Notes under the pieces: model-generated
Database searches by the model: none
Told to the model about the DNA's origin: nothing
What the model saw: only the letters and a program-made list of their open reading frames with translations
Origin: Candidatus Campbelliibacteriota bacterium
GTDB lineage: Bacteria; Patescibacteriota; Minisyncoccia; Phycocordibacterales; CSBR16-193
Direction: 5' to 3'
DNA: 34,346 nucleotides
Assembly: GCA_007117035.1 (NCBI GenBank)
Contig: SKHG01000029.1
Location: 1-34,346, forward strand
Program-made: the position numbers and the translations under genes
Part shown: positions 25,079-34,346 of the stretch, piece by piece
Numbering within the stretch: the first letter of the stretch is position 1
Layout: the number at the start of each line of letters is the position of its first letter

Positions 25079-26353
25079 ATGATAAAACACAAAAAAATAA
25101 CAACAAAAAATGGTTTGCGGATAGTCCACATTCCTATGAAAGATAATCCAGCAACCACTGTTTTGGTTCTGTCGGAATCGGGATCAAAGTATGAGAGTAA
25201 GGAACAAAACGGAATCTCTCATTTTTTGGAGCACGTCTGTTTCAAAGGTACTGCCAAAAGACCTGGAGCATTCAAGATAAGTGAAGAGCTCGACAGTATT
25301 GGAGCACAGTACAATGCTTTCACTTCTCATGAATTTACTGGCTACTATGCCAAAGCACCAATTCGTCAGTTCGAAAAAATTTTAGATGTAGTTTCTGATT
25401 TGTATCTAAACCCATCTCTGCCAGCTAAAGAGCTAGAGAAAGAGAAGGGCGTAATTTTAGAAGAAATAAATATGTACGAGGATCTTCCACAGAGAGTTGT
25501 TATGGATATGTTTATGTCTTTGCTTTACGGTGATCAACCAGCAGGCCGAAATATTTTGGGAACCAAAGAAACCGTCTCATCGTTTAGTAGGGAAGATGTT
25601 GTAAACTATCGCTCAAAGCATTATGTCTCGGAAGGAACCTTAGTGTTAGTTTCCGGAAACCTTCCCAGCAAAGAGGTTTTCAAAAAAGTTGAGTCAGCTT
25701 TTGCTGGTATTTCGGAAACCAAAAAGTCTGGTAAAAAAAGAGTTGCACAAAAACAAACAAAACCTGCACAAGTGCATCGACAGCGCAAGGTAGATCAAGC
25801 ACATCTGGTTTTAGGTTTTAGAACCTTTCAAGCTAACCACAAAGACTCAGCAACCCTTCAGATAATTAATGGCGTTTTGGGTGGAGGTATGAGTTCAAGA
25901 CTTTTTCAAAAGCTTAGAGATGAGATGGGAGTCGCTTATTATGTTAGGTCATTCGAGGATCTTTATACCGACCATGGATACATGGCTGTTCGAGCCGGAG
26001 TCACACAAAACCGATTAAAAGAAATTGTCTCTGTAATTTGCGAAGAATTTAAAAAACTAAAAGAAGAAAAAGTTAGTCCTAAAGAGTTAAAAAAAGTTAA
26101 AGAGTATATCACAGGCTCAATGCTTTTGGGTCTGGAAACCTCAGATTCAGTTGCAGAGTTTTATGCAGAACAAGAGATACTGGAAGGCAAGATGCGTGAT
26201 CCTAAATCAATCACTAGGGAGATACAGTCGGTAACAGCAGAAGACGTTCAGCGAGTAGCACGAAAGATATTTTGTAACAAAAATCTAAACCTATCATTTG
26301 TAAACAAAGACAAAAATTCTCCTAACCTCGGATCAGTTTTGTCAGTCGAGTAG
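25079..26353 (+). CDS. M16 family metallopeptidase (insulinase/processing peptidase-like)
   Basis: HxxEH motif 'GISHFLEHVCFKGT', 'LGGGMSSRLFQKLRDEMGVAYYV'. Confidence 0.93.
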   Translation: MIKHKKITTKNGLRIVHIPMKDNPATTVLVLSESGSKYESKEQNGISHFLEHVCFKGTAKRPGAFKISEELDSIGAQYNAFTSHEFTGYYAKAPIRQFEKILDVVSDLYLNPSLPAKELEKEKGVILEEINMYEDLPQRVVMDMFMSLLYGDQPAGRNILGTKETVSSFSREDVVNYRSKHYVSEGTLVLVSGNLPSKEVFKKVESAFAGISETKKSGKKRVAQKQTKPAQVHRQRKVDQAHLVLGFRTFQANHKDSATLQIINGVLGGGMSSRLFQKLRDEMGVAYYVRSFEDLYTDHGYMAVRAGVTQNRLKEIVSVICEEFKKLKEEKVSPKELKKVKEYITGSMLLGLETSDSVAEFYAEQEILEGKMRDPKSITREIQSVTAEDVQRVARKIFCNKNLNLSFVNKDKNSPNLGSVLSVE

Positions 26354-26465
26354 AGTTATATTTAATTTTTTAAACAAACTCATCTAGAAATTATTTTGTG
26401 TACATAATCTGTATGTATTTTTTGGGTGGATAAGAAATGTTGGATTATGTTAGTATGTACCTAAT

Positions 26466-27566
26466 ATGTTAAATAAGAATTCAGGAGATCAAGTTGTTCG
26501 TATCAGCCCTTCGATATTAGTCTGGGCAGTGGTCATTGCGCTTATTTTGACCGGCTTGTTTGTGGTATATGAGCTTGTTTTGGTAGTTATAACCGCAGTT
26601 GTAATCGCAGCAGCTATTGCTCCAATGGCTCGCTGGTTTGTTGATAGAAAATTTCCTAGAGTGGTAGCAGTGGTTATAATTTATTTTGGTATTATCTCAG
26701 TCTTGATAATGATGTTCTATTATTTCCTCCTACCTTTGATGGTTCAGATTGTAAACTTCAGTAACGATCTTCCTCAATACGTTGAAATAATTGAAGACTG
26801 GAATCCTTTAGCAGAAGGTGGTTTATTAGATCGTTATCCAATCCTGCACGACGTAACTTCATCTTTTACAATTCAGGACATTGTTAAAGATATAAATAAA
26901 GCAATCAGTGGTTTGGCTACTGGTTTTATTGGAAGTTTGATGGCTGTCTTCGGTGGTATACTGAACCTTGTTTTGATTATGGTTCTTTCTTTCTATATGG
27001 CAGTCCAAGAAAACGGAGTCCGAAAATTTCTTTCATTGGTTACACCCGATAAAAGTCGAGGTTATGTTTTAGATCTCTGGAAAAGAGCTGAAACCAAGAT
27101 TGGTCTGTGGCTCCAGGGGCAGATAATTCTGGCCGTCATTGTTGCTGTTTTGGTCTATCTTGGTCTAACATTGTTGGGCGTACCACATGCTCTGTTGCTT
27201 GCTGCCTTAGCTGGAGTGATGGAGTTGATTCCTATTTTCGGTCCGATTATTGCCGGTATCCCAGCTGTAATCATTGCTTTTGTGGAAGGGGATTTAACTT
27301 TGGCTTTGTTAGTTTTGGGTCTTTATTTAGTGATTCAACAGTTTGAAAGTCAGTTAATCTATCCATTGGTTGTTCGTAAAGTTGTTGGCCTCTCACCGAT
27401 AATTGTGATTATCGCGCTTATTGCTGGTTATCAACTTGCAGGATTTTTAGGTATCTTGCTTTCAGTTCCACTGGCCGCAGTTCTTCTGGAATTCCTAAAC
27501 GATATTGGTAAGGAACATGAAGAAATAGATACCAATATTTCAGAAGACGAAAACCCAAGTACTTAA
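26466..27566 (+). CDS. AI-2E family transporter (PerM-like)
   Basis: Multiple TMs, 'LAGVMELIPIFGPIIAGIPAVIIAFVEG', 'QQFESQLIYPLVVRKVVGLSPIIVIIALIAG'. Confidence 0.9.
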   Translation: MLNKNSGDQVVRISPSILVWAVVIALILTGLFVVYELVLVVITAVVIAAAIAPMARWFVDRKFPRVVAVVIIYFGIISVLIMMFYYFLLPLMVQIVNFSNDLPQYVEIIEDWNPLAEGGLLDRYPILHDVTSSFTIQDIVKDINKAISGLATGFIGSLMAVFGGILNLVLIMVLSFYMAVQENGVRKFLSLVTPDKSRGYVLDLWKRAETKIGLWLQGQIILAVIVAVLVYLGLTLLGVPHALLLAALAGVMELIPIFGPIIAGIPAVIIAFVEGDLTLALLVLGLYLVIQQFESQLIYPLVVRKVVGLSPIIVIIALIAGYQLAGFLGILLSVPLAAVLLEFLNDIGKEHEEIDTNISEDENPST

Positions 27567-27574
27567 GTAGTCTT

Positions 27575-29020
27575 ATGTCCGAAAAGAAATTCTATATCAC
27601 AACCACTTTGCCGTATGTTAATGCAAAGGCTCACATGGGCCATGCTATGGAGTTTGTGCGTGCAGATATCATTGCTCGCTTTAAAGAGTGGTTGGGATAC
27701 TCAGTATTTTTTAATACCGGAACAGATGAACATGGCCTAAAGATCTATCGCAAGGCTTTAGAACAAGGCAAAGATCCGCAACAGTATGTCGATGAAGTAT
27801 CCAAGTTGTTTAAAGACTTAACGCAGAAACTTGGAATGAAGTCGGACTTAAATTTTGTTCGGACAACCGACGAAAAGCATATGAGAGCAGCACAGGAGTT
27901 TTGGCGCCGTTGTGAAAAAAACGGTGATATTTATAAAAAGAATTATAAAATTTTGTACTGTGTTGGTTGTGAACTAGAAAAAACCCATAGTGATCTTGTA
28001 GAGGGACGTTGCCCCGAACACTTCGACCGAGAGCTCGAAGAGATTGAAGAGGAAAACTATTTTTTTCGTTTTTCAAAGTATACCCAGAATCTTTTGGAGA
28101 TATACAAAAAAAATCCTAATTTTGTTAGACCCGACTTTCGTCTAAAAGAAATATCCTCTTTTGTTGAACGTGAGCTAGAGGATTTTAGTATCTCTCGCCT
28201 GCGAGAGAAACAACCTTGGGGTATACCGGTTCCAGGTGACGAGGATCACACAATGTATGTTTGGTTTGATGCTTTGGTTAACTATGTTTCAGTCATTGGA
28301 TGGCCCGAGAATATGGATGTTTTCGATAATTGGTGGCCTGTAACGCAGTATGCAGGAAAGGACAATCTTCGACAACAGTCGGCGATGTGGCAAGCGATGC
28401 TACTCTCGGCCGGGTTATCACCATCACGACAGATTATCATAAACGGATTTGTTATAAGTGATGGACAAAAGATGAGTAAATCTATTGGTAATGTTATAGA
28501 TCCTTTGGTGTTGATAGAGGAGTACGGACTTGATGCACTGAGATACTACATTGCTCGAGAGATACATCCTTTTGAAGACAGTGATATGACAGAGGATAAA
28601 TTTAAAAACTGCTATAACGCTAACCTAGCTAACAGTTTGGGAAATACTTTAAGTCGAGTCATCAAAATGTATTCAAGTTATGAAGTTGAGTCTAGGGACT
28701 TTCCGAGTTTACAAGAAATACAAAAAGATAGAGAAGTCGAAGAAAATTTCATCTCTGCCTTAAATGAATTCAATATTCAAAAAGCCACTGACTATATCTG
28801 GAAACGCATTGCTAATATGGAAAGATTTATCCAAGACCAACAGCCTTTTAAAACAATAAAAACCTCTCCCGCCAAAGCCAAAGAAGACGTGGCGTATTTA
28901 ATGCAAGAACTTTGGGTGGTCTCACAACTTTTGCAACCAATAATGCCAAACTCAGCAATACTTATCGAGAAGGCTCTACGCACAGGTCTTTTAGACAGCC
29001 CTTTGTTTTTGAGGAAGTAA
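27575..29020 (+). CDS. metG: Methionyl-tRNA synthetase
   Basis: 'TTLPYVNAKAHMGHAMEFVRADIIAR', 'FNTGTDEHG', 'NGFVISDGQKMSKSIGNVIDP'. Confidence 0.97.
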   Translation: MSEKKFYITTTLPYVNAKAHMGHAMEFVRADIIARFKEWLGYSVFFNTGTDEHGLKIYRKALEQGKDPQQYVDEVSKLFKDLTQKLGMKSDLNFVRTTDEKHMRAAQEFWRRCEKNGDIYKKNYKILYCVGCELEKTHSDLVEGRCPEHFDRELEEIEEENYFFRFSKYTQNLLEIYKKNPNFVRPDFRLKEISSFVERELEDFSISRLREKQPWGIPVPGDEDHTMYVWFDALVNYVSVIGWPENMDVFDNWWPVTQYAGKDNLRQQSAMWQAMLLSAGLSPSRQIIINGFVISDGQKMSKSIGNVIDPLVLIEEYGLDALRYYIAREIHPFEDSDMTEDKFKNCYNANLANSLGNTLSRVIKMYSSYEVESRDFPSLQEIQKDREVEENFISALNEFNIQKATDYIWKRIANMERFIQDQQPFKTIKTSPAKAKEDVAYLMQELWVVSQLLQPIMPNSAILIEKALRTGLLDSPLFLRK

Positions 29021-29203
29021 AAAGTTTTAATCTTTTTACTAAACTTTACAAAATTTTTTTTGTAACTTCTGAATTTTAATATTACCAGAAGAGGGGATTA
29101 CTCTGTTGGTGAATATTAAAAAATTTTAAAAAGAGATGTTATAATTAACTCATTGTTAGTTATACAAATTCACAATTAACTAATTACAAGAAATAAAATT
29201 ACT

Positions 29204-30031
29204 ATGCCTCAATATTTTGATATTCACACACACATGAATTTTTCGGTTTTTAAAGATCGCTACCATGATTTAATAGAGGATAGTCTTAAACAGAGCGTCT
29301 GGATGAACAATGTTGGAACCACCTACGAGACCTCTGCTAGAGCAGTTAAGATTGCCGAAGAGTTTGACGAGGGCGTCTATGCCACAATCGGTCTCCATCC
29401 GATTCATACTAGCCAAGGTGATCGTTTTGACGAAGACAGTGGAAAGACTCTAAAAACAAAAGACCGAGAGTTTTCCGTCGAGGACTTCCGAAGTTTGGCA
29501 TCGTCTGAAAAAGTTGTTGCGATTGGTGAGTGCGGACTAGATTATTTTCATGTCACTGATGAAGATGAAAAAAAGAAAGAACGTGAACAGTTTGCTTTGC
29601 AGATTGATCTGGCTAATGAGTTAGGTAAACCCCTAATGCTTCATATTCGTAATGGTGACGGTGGTAATGCCTATCAGGACGCTATAGAGATATTGGAAGA
29701 AAGCACTACTGTTCCAGGTAATGCTCATTTCTTCTCTGGTACTGTTGATGATGCTCGAAAGTTGTTATCTTTGGGTTTTTCATTGTCTTTTACAGGCGTT
29801 GTAACCTTAACCAAAGACTATGATGAGCTTATAAAGTTTCCGCCACTTGATATGATAATGGCTGAGACAGACGCTCCGTATGTTGCACCAAAATCTATAA
29901 GAGGAAAAGAGAATCTGCCAATTTATGTGAAGGAGGTAGCAGATAAGATTGCTCAGGTTCGGGAAGAGGATAGTGAAGAGGTTCGGCAGGCCCTGGTTGA
30001 TAATGCCAAAAGATTTTTTAACATTAACTAA
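29204..30031 (+). CDS. tatD: TatD family metal-dependent hydrolase
   Basis: 'FDIHTHMNF', 'ATIGLHPIHT', 'AIGECGLDYFH', 'MLHIRNGDG', 'AETDAPYVAP'. Confidence 0.9.
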   Translation: MPQYFDIHTHMNFSVFKDRYHDLIEDSLKQSVWMNNVGTTYETSARAVKIAEEFDEGVYATIGLHPIHTSQGDRFDEDSGKTLKTKDREFSVEDFRSLASSEKVVAIGECGLDYFHVTDEDEKKKEREQFALQIDLANELGKPLMLHIRNGDGGNAYQDAIEILEESTTVPGNAHFFSGTVDDARKLLSLGFSLSFTGVVTLTKDYDELIKFPPLDMIMAETDAPYVAPKSIRGKENLPIYVKEVADKIAQVREEDSEEVRQALVDNAKRFFNIN

Positions 30032-30042
30032 ACTTACATTTT

Positions 30043-30702
30043 ATGGAAGAGCTTTACTCACGCATTGCTCCTGTTTGGGACGCAACTTTGACCTTTAGTA
30101 GATTTAAAAAAGGTTTGTGTAATTACATAAAGAGGGTAACCAAAGACATTGAAATAAAGGATCCAAAGATTTTGGATGTTGGTTGCGGAACTGGTCTTTT
30201 GAGTTTCTCCTTACTTAAAACTTTTCCAAAATCAAGTATAGTCGCAACTGATCTAAATCGCGATATGCTCTCTCAAGCTAGACGCTTAGCTAGAAAGTCT
30301 AAGATATCAACTAAAAGGTTGGTGTTTGTTAGATCTGATGTAAACTCCGCTAGCTCAATTGAGCTTTATAGTGGTAAAACAATGAAGTTACCAAAAGAAT
30401 CTTTCGATGTGGTAATTGCAAGTGGTGTTTTAGAGTATGCCTCACTAGATTTAGCTGTTCCAGAACTTTTTAACCTTTTAAAACCAGGAGGGTTTTTGAT
30501 TGTAATATCTGTAAAACAGAATACCCCAACCGGTCGTCTGTGGGGTAAAATATACCATTTTAAACCGATTTCAATTAAAAAAATGAAGGATTCCCTTACA
30601 AAGCATGGTTTTGAAGGTATAGACTCAGTTCCTCTCTCTGTTAAGGAGTTTCCAGCTAATCTGACTCGTGTAGGAATGGTTGCGCGAAGGCCTCTTGAGT
30701 AA
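30043..30702 (+). CDS. SAM-dependent class I methyltransferase
   Basis: 'KILDVGCGTGLLSFSLLK', 'LFNLLKPGGFLIVIS'. Confidence 0.88.
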   Translation: MEELYSRIAPVWDATLTFSRFKKGLCNYIKRVTKDIEIKDPKILDVGCGTGLLSFSLLKTFPKSSIVATDLNRDMLSQARRLARKSKISTKRLVFVRSDVNSASSIELYSGKTMKLPKESFDVVIASGVLEYASLDLAVPELFNLLKPGGFLIVISVKQNTPTGRLWGKIYHFKPISIKKMKDSLTKHGFEGIDSVPLSVKEFPANLTRVGMVARRPLE

Positions 30703-30783
30703 AGTTGAGACATTATCCTTTTTGGAGAAAACTCTTCTTTCAGGACTTGCATAACCTTCTTTTTCGTGATAACCTTTCACTTT

Positions 30784-31305
30784 ATGGCTGACGAAAAAAC
30801 AACAGAAGAAATAAATAATGAAGATGAGGTTCGGGTTGTGTACGAAGCTGGTTTTTTGCTTTTACCCAATCTTTCAGATGAAGAGTTGAACGCAAAGATC
30901 GATTCTTTCAAAGCTATTATATCTGAGTCTGATGCAGAGTACATTTCTGAAGGTTCTCCAAAGATGCAACCTTTGGCATATGTAATGGATAATAAAACCA
31001 CTACCTCAAAAGATAAATACGACCACGCCTACTTCGCTTGGATAAAGTTTTGTTCAACAGTTGAGGTGATGGAAAAAATTAAATCTACTCTTACATCCGA
31101 TAACACAGTCATCCGATTTTTACTTATCAAAACATCACGCGAAGACACACTAGCTAAGCCGGTTCGCCGAAGAGCAACTCCTGCTAAAGAAAGTCCAAAG
31201 AAGGATGTTTCTGAACCCAAAAAGAAGGAAGAGAAAGAAGAAGATAATTCTCGTCCACTACCAGATGACATTGATAAAAGTATAGACGAGTTAATAGTCA
31301 CCTAA
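30784..31305 (+). CDS. rpsF: 30S ribosomal protein bS6 with extended charged C-terminus
   Basis: S6-like fold 'VYEAGFLLLPNLSDEELNAKIDSFKAII', 'PLAYVMDNKT..YFAWIKF', 'VIRFLLIKT'; near ssb and rpsR. Confidence 0.83.
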   Translation: MADEKTTEEINNEDEVRVVYEAGFLLLPNLSDEELNAKIDSFKAIISESDAEYISEGSPKMQPLAYVMDNKTTTSKDKYDHAYFAWIKFCSTVEVMEKIKSTLTSDNTVIRFLLIKTSREDTLAKPVRRRATPAKESPKKDVSEPKKKEEKEEDNSRPLPDDIDKSIDELIVT

Positions 31306-31327
31306 TCTAATAATTTTCTTATAATAA

Positions 31328-31357
31328 AAAAACGCAAACTCGAGAGTTTGCGTTTTT
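31328..31357. terminator. Bidirectional terminator after rpsF
   Basis: AAAAACGCAAACT-CGAG-AGTTTGCGTTTTT. Confidence 0.9.
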
Positions 31358-31380
31358 GTTATTCTAGACTAACTGTCGCC

Positions 31381-31626
31381 TTAATTAGTCCGTCTAACTA
31401 AATGGAGTCGAATATTGTAAGTGATATCACCAGCAATATTTGTTATCTCCGAAAGAGTGTACGACACCCAGTAGGCAACTCTTTTACCCAGTAGCATGGA
31501 CAACACACCAAAGATAATTAGAGGAACAGAGAGGAGTATCGTCAGCACATCTCCGATAAAGACTGTCATTTTGATTAAACCAGTCATTGTTTTATACAGA
31601 ACACTGTTTCCGTTTTCTTTTTTCAT
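31381..31626 (-). CDS. Small putative membrane protein
   Basis: 81-aa ORF with hydrophobic 'VFIGDVLTILLSVPLIIFGVLSMLLG'; sits opposite a terminator. Confidence 0.5.
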   Translation of the reverse strand: MKKENGNSVLYKTMTGLIKMTVFIGDVLTILLSVPLIIFGVLSMLLGKRVAYWVSYTLSEITNIAGDITYNIRLHLVRRTN

Positions 31627-31835
31627 TTTATCTCAATGGTTTCATTCAGTCAGAACGAGCTGAATTCTTTTAAAATTTTAATACAGATATTTAATTATGT
31701 CAATAAAAAAAAGACAAAATATCATTTTAAATTAGCCTTGCATATCAACCTTTCGTGCGATAAAGTATTAGGTATAACAGTAACCTTGTAATGGGCGGAA
31801 TATTTTTAGAAATAGTAACGTCTTTTAAAATAAAA

Positions 31836-32291
31836 ATGTATTATAACAAAGCAGTAGTTGTTGGAAATTTAACCAGAGATCCCGAGCTTCGTTCACTACC
31901 ATCAGGAGCAAAGCTTTGTACTTTTTCTGTTGCTACCAATCGGGTCTGGAAAGACAAGGATGGAGCAAAACAAGAATCTACCGACTATCACAACATTGTT
32001 GTTTTTGGTAGACAGGCTGAGACTAGTGCGCAGTATCTTAAAAAAGGTGCTTCAGTTTTGGTCGAGGGGCGAATGCAGACAAGAAGTTGGGACGATCAAA
32101 GTACTGGTCAGAAGAAATACCGAACCGAGATTGTAGCTGATAGAGTTCAGTTTGGTACTCGATCAGACAATTCTGGTGCTGGACAGAAGCCCGCAGGGGA
32201 CTCATCCAGTTCTTCTGAACAACAATCTGATCAAAATGAGGATATAAACTACCCAGACGAAGAAATCAACCCAGAAGATATACCTTTTTAG
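31836..32291 (+). CDS. ssb: Single-stranded DNA-binding protein
   Basis: 'YNKAVVVGNLTRDPELRSLPSGAKLCTFSVATNRVW', C-terminal acidic tip 'EEINPEDIPF'; ATG 31836 preferred. Confidence 0.96.
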   Translation: MYYNKAVVVGNLTRDPELRSLPSGAKLCTFSVATNRVWKDKDGAKQESTDYHNIVVFGRQAETSAQYLKKGASVLVEGRMQTRSWDDQSTGQKKYRTEIVADRVQFGTRSDNSGAGQKPAGDSSSSSEQQSDQNEDINYPDEEINPEDIPF

Positions 32292-32437
32292 GCACATCTA
32301 CCTCACTGTCTTAATTTTCTAGGTATTTCAATTAACCCAAGTCTCGGTTGACCAGATTCCTAAACTCTGCTACTATACTTGAGTCTTTGAGTAGACATTT
32401 TTTAATTTAAATAACGATTATAATCAACAATTAATAT

Positions 32438-32638
32438 ATGGCACAGTGTTACTTCAAACAAAATAACATCAAACACATTGACTATAAGGATGTAGAACTC
32501 CTTAAAAGGTTTTTGAATCCTCATGGTAGAGTGTCTGGAAGAAAGCACACAGGAGTTTCAGCACTAAATCAGCGAAAATTAGCCTTGGCTATTAAAAGAG
32601 CTAGATTTATGGGTCTTTTACCTTACATTTCGTACTAG
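32438..32638 (+). CDS. rpsR: 30S ribosomal protein bS18
   Basis: 'HIDYKDVELLKRFLNPHGRVSGRKHTGVSALNQRKLALAIKRARFMGLLPY'. Confidence 0.96.
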   Translation: MAQCYFKQNNIKHIDYKDVELLKRFLNPHGRVSGRKHTGVSALNQRKLALAIKRARFMGLLPYISY

Positions 32639-32662
32639 TCTTTTGAAAAAGATATCCACACA

Positions 32663-32691
32663 AAAAACAACACCACAAGGTGTTGTTTTTG
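32663..32691. terminator. Terminator after rpsR
   Basis: AAAAACAACACC-ACAA-GGTGTTGTTTTT. Confidence 0.88.
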
Positions 32692-32706
32692 TTATACTTA
32701 CTTGAT

Positions 32707-33234
32707 ATGGAAAATCAAAATTTTGAGCAAAATAATAATTCTAAACCTCGTTCAGTTTGGCAGTCAGTCGTTTTTATATTTTTAATCATTGCAGTCATAG
32801 TGATTCTTTTTTGGGTTTTTGTTGAAAATTCACAGAACGGTGAAGAAAACCTAGAAGATCAAAACTCTTCCGAAAATTTAGTCAAAAAACTTGATCCATC
32901 CGAGATAGAACCTTCAGAACGACAAGAGATTGTCGATTCAATATTTGAAGTTGGGGAACTATACAGTAGAGGTGATGTTTCCGAGATACGAGAATATCTA
33001 GATTTTATATACACCAAAGGACGACAGGAGTTGTTGACTCAAATTAAAAATCTTACAGATGATGAGATTATGTTGGGGTCTGTGATATATCTTTCTGAAC
33101 TAGAGCTGGTCACACCAGAGTACTTGCTTTCAGATGAAGGGGAGTGGCACTCACTAAACAACCTAATGGAACTCTCTGTTCCTGAGGCTAGTTTTGTATT
33201 AATAAATATAGAGGGTAATTGGTACGCCCTCTAG
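32707..33234 (+). CDS. Hypothetical single-TM protein
   Basis: N-terminal TM 'SVVFIFLIIAVIVILFWVFV' then acidic domain; ATG 32707 lies after the terminator. Confidence 0.65.
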   Translation: MENQNFEQNNNSKPRSVWQSVVFIFLIIAVIVILFWVFVENSQNGEENLEDQNSSENLVKKLDPSEIEPSERQEIVDSIFEVGELYSRGDVSEIREYLDFIYTKGRQELLTQIKNLTDDEIMLGSVIYLSELELVTPEYLLSDEGEWHSLNNLMELSVPEASFVLINIEGNWYAL

Positions 33235-33254
33235 ATCTTGTAAAATTAAATAAC

Positions 33255-33824
33255 TTAATTTTTCTCAACCCGTTCTACATATTCGCCGGTCTCTGTGTTT
33301 ACTCGTACAATATCTCCGACATTTATAAACAAAGGGGTTGTAACCGAAGCTCCTGTCTCTAGGATCACTCTTTTGTCTCCACCTTGGGCTGTGTTACCTT
33401 TTGTGGCTGGTGGAGCCTCGGCAACTTCAAGATCGACCTTAATAGGTATACGAAAAGCAATTATTTTTTCATCAAAGATCAAAGCTTCGGTTTCGGAGCC
33501 TTCCTTTAAGAATTGTTTTTTATTTCCAATTACATCTTCGGAGACACTAAATCTCTCCGATCTGTTTCCAGAGGTATGGAACCAGCATTCATTTTGACGA
33601 GAGTAGATAAAGACCACCTTTTTACTGGACAAATCAGCTTCTTCAGCCTTATCTGACTGCTGAAAAGTTCTTTCAACCACCTTACCAGTAATTAGGTTTT
33701 TAAGTTTAGTCTGATTAACTGGTTTCCTCATCTGCTTTCGAAAGATGTGTGAATCCAAAACCTCGTAAGGCTGACCATCTAAGACTATGTGTGTTCTAGG
33801 TGAAATTTTATTGTAATCAATCAT
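33255..33824 (-). CDS. efp: Elongation factor P with non-canonical loop
   Basis: Co-linear three-domain EF-P, 'VLDGQPYEVLDSHIFRKQMRKPVNQTKLKNLITGKVVERTFQQSDKAEEADL', C-terminal 'ILETGASVTTPLFINVGDIVRVNTETGEYVERV'. Confidence 0.95.
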   Translation of the reverse strand: MIDYNKISPRTHIVLDGQPYEVLDSHIFRKQMRKPVNQTKLKNLITGKVVERTFQQSDKAEEADLSSKKVVFIYSRQNECWFHTSGNRSERFSVSEDVIGNKKQFLKEGSETEALIFDEKIIAFRIPIKVDLEVAEAPPATKGNTAQGGDKRVILETGASVTTPLFINVGDIVRVNTETGEYVERVEKN

Positions 33825-33963
33825 AACGTGAGTTATTTTAGCATAATATAAGCCCTTTTTCTATTATTTTGTAATTTTCTGTTAAATTATGATTCGGACA
33901 GACACTTATTTTCTTTTTGCATTTTAGATTCTTGAGGAGTACAATAAAGGTATTATGAAAGGT

Positions 33964-34323
33964 ATGGAAAACATCGAAAACTTCTCGTTTGAAGAAAAAG
34001 AAACTCAAGAACAGAGTCCGTTGGATTCTTATCTAGAAAGTATGGACAGCAACAGTCCGCTTGTTGCTCGATTACAAGAAGCTGGTCTTGAGGTAAAGAA
34101 CGCATTGTTTTATATAATTAACGAGCGTGGACTTTCTTTTGGAGCGATAGAAGAAGATGTCGAAGATGAAAGTAATGCCGAAAATATTATTGGTGAACTC
34201 GAAGCCTGGATCGAGAGTGATCCAAACAAAGTCAGTGGTGATCGCGAAATAGCTAGAATGAAAGAAGAGCAGGAGGCAATCGCTGTTCGAATCGAGTTTC
34301 TTTTTTCACAGGATATTTCCTAA
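33964..34323 (+). CDS. Hypothetical acidic protein
   Basis: ORF 'MENIENFSFEEKETQEQSPLDSYLESMDSNSPLVARLQEAG...'; ATG at 33955 or 33964. Confidence 0.55.
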   Translation: MENIENFSFEEKETQEQSPLDSYLESMDSNSPLVARLQEAGLEVKNALFYIINERGLSFGAIEEDVEDESNAENIIGELEAWIESDPNKVSGDREIARMKEEQEAIAVRIEFLFSQDIS

Positions 34324-34346
34324 CAAACTCTAAAGTGAATTAAAAA

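Noticed and set aside
29085-29109. Hairpin CCAGAAGAG/CTCTGTTGG upstream of tatD
   Set aside because: Imperfect short inverted repeat with no U-tract or recognised regulatory context; not distinguishable from chance.

Overview
AT-rich, densely packed bacterial chromosome segment. Gene content and size (lone rplK after secE-nusG, short leaders, rpsF/ssb/rpsR set, several reduced or divergent housekeeping proteins) suggest a Candidate Phyla Radiation/Patescibacteria genome; this placement is inference. Most of the window is housekeeping: four aminoacyl-tRNA synthetases (argS, ileS, glyS, metG), secE-nusG-rplK, rpsF-ssb-rpsR, recO, efp, a ZnuABC-type transporter, MscS-like and MscL channels, folD, and a thymidylate/one-carbon cluster (folA, dcd-like, thyA-like, deaminase, glyA, tmk, dut). 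Main items for follow-up: (1) a complete-looking histidine-phosphatase domain embedded inside IleRS; (2) a compact cobalamin riboswitch in front of cbiZ, divergent from cbiB, which looks like a corrinoid-remodelling module; (3) a ThyA-family enzyme with Asp at the pyrimidine-recognition position (Asn177 in E. coli), next to a deaminase and a Dcd-family protein without the deaminase Glu, raising a dCMP -> 5-methyl-dCMP -> dTMP hypothesis; (4) an unidentified structured RNA leader cotranscribed with a tRNA that has an abnormal anticodon arm. No rRNA, CRISPR array or clear transposon was seen. All identifications are manual motif recognition; no database search was run.
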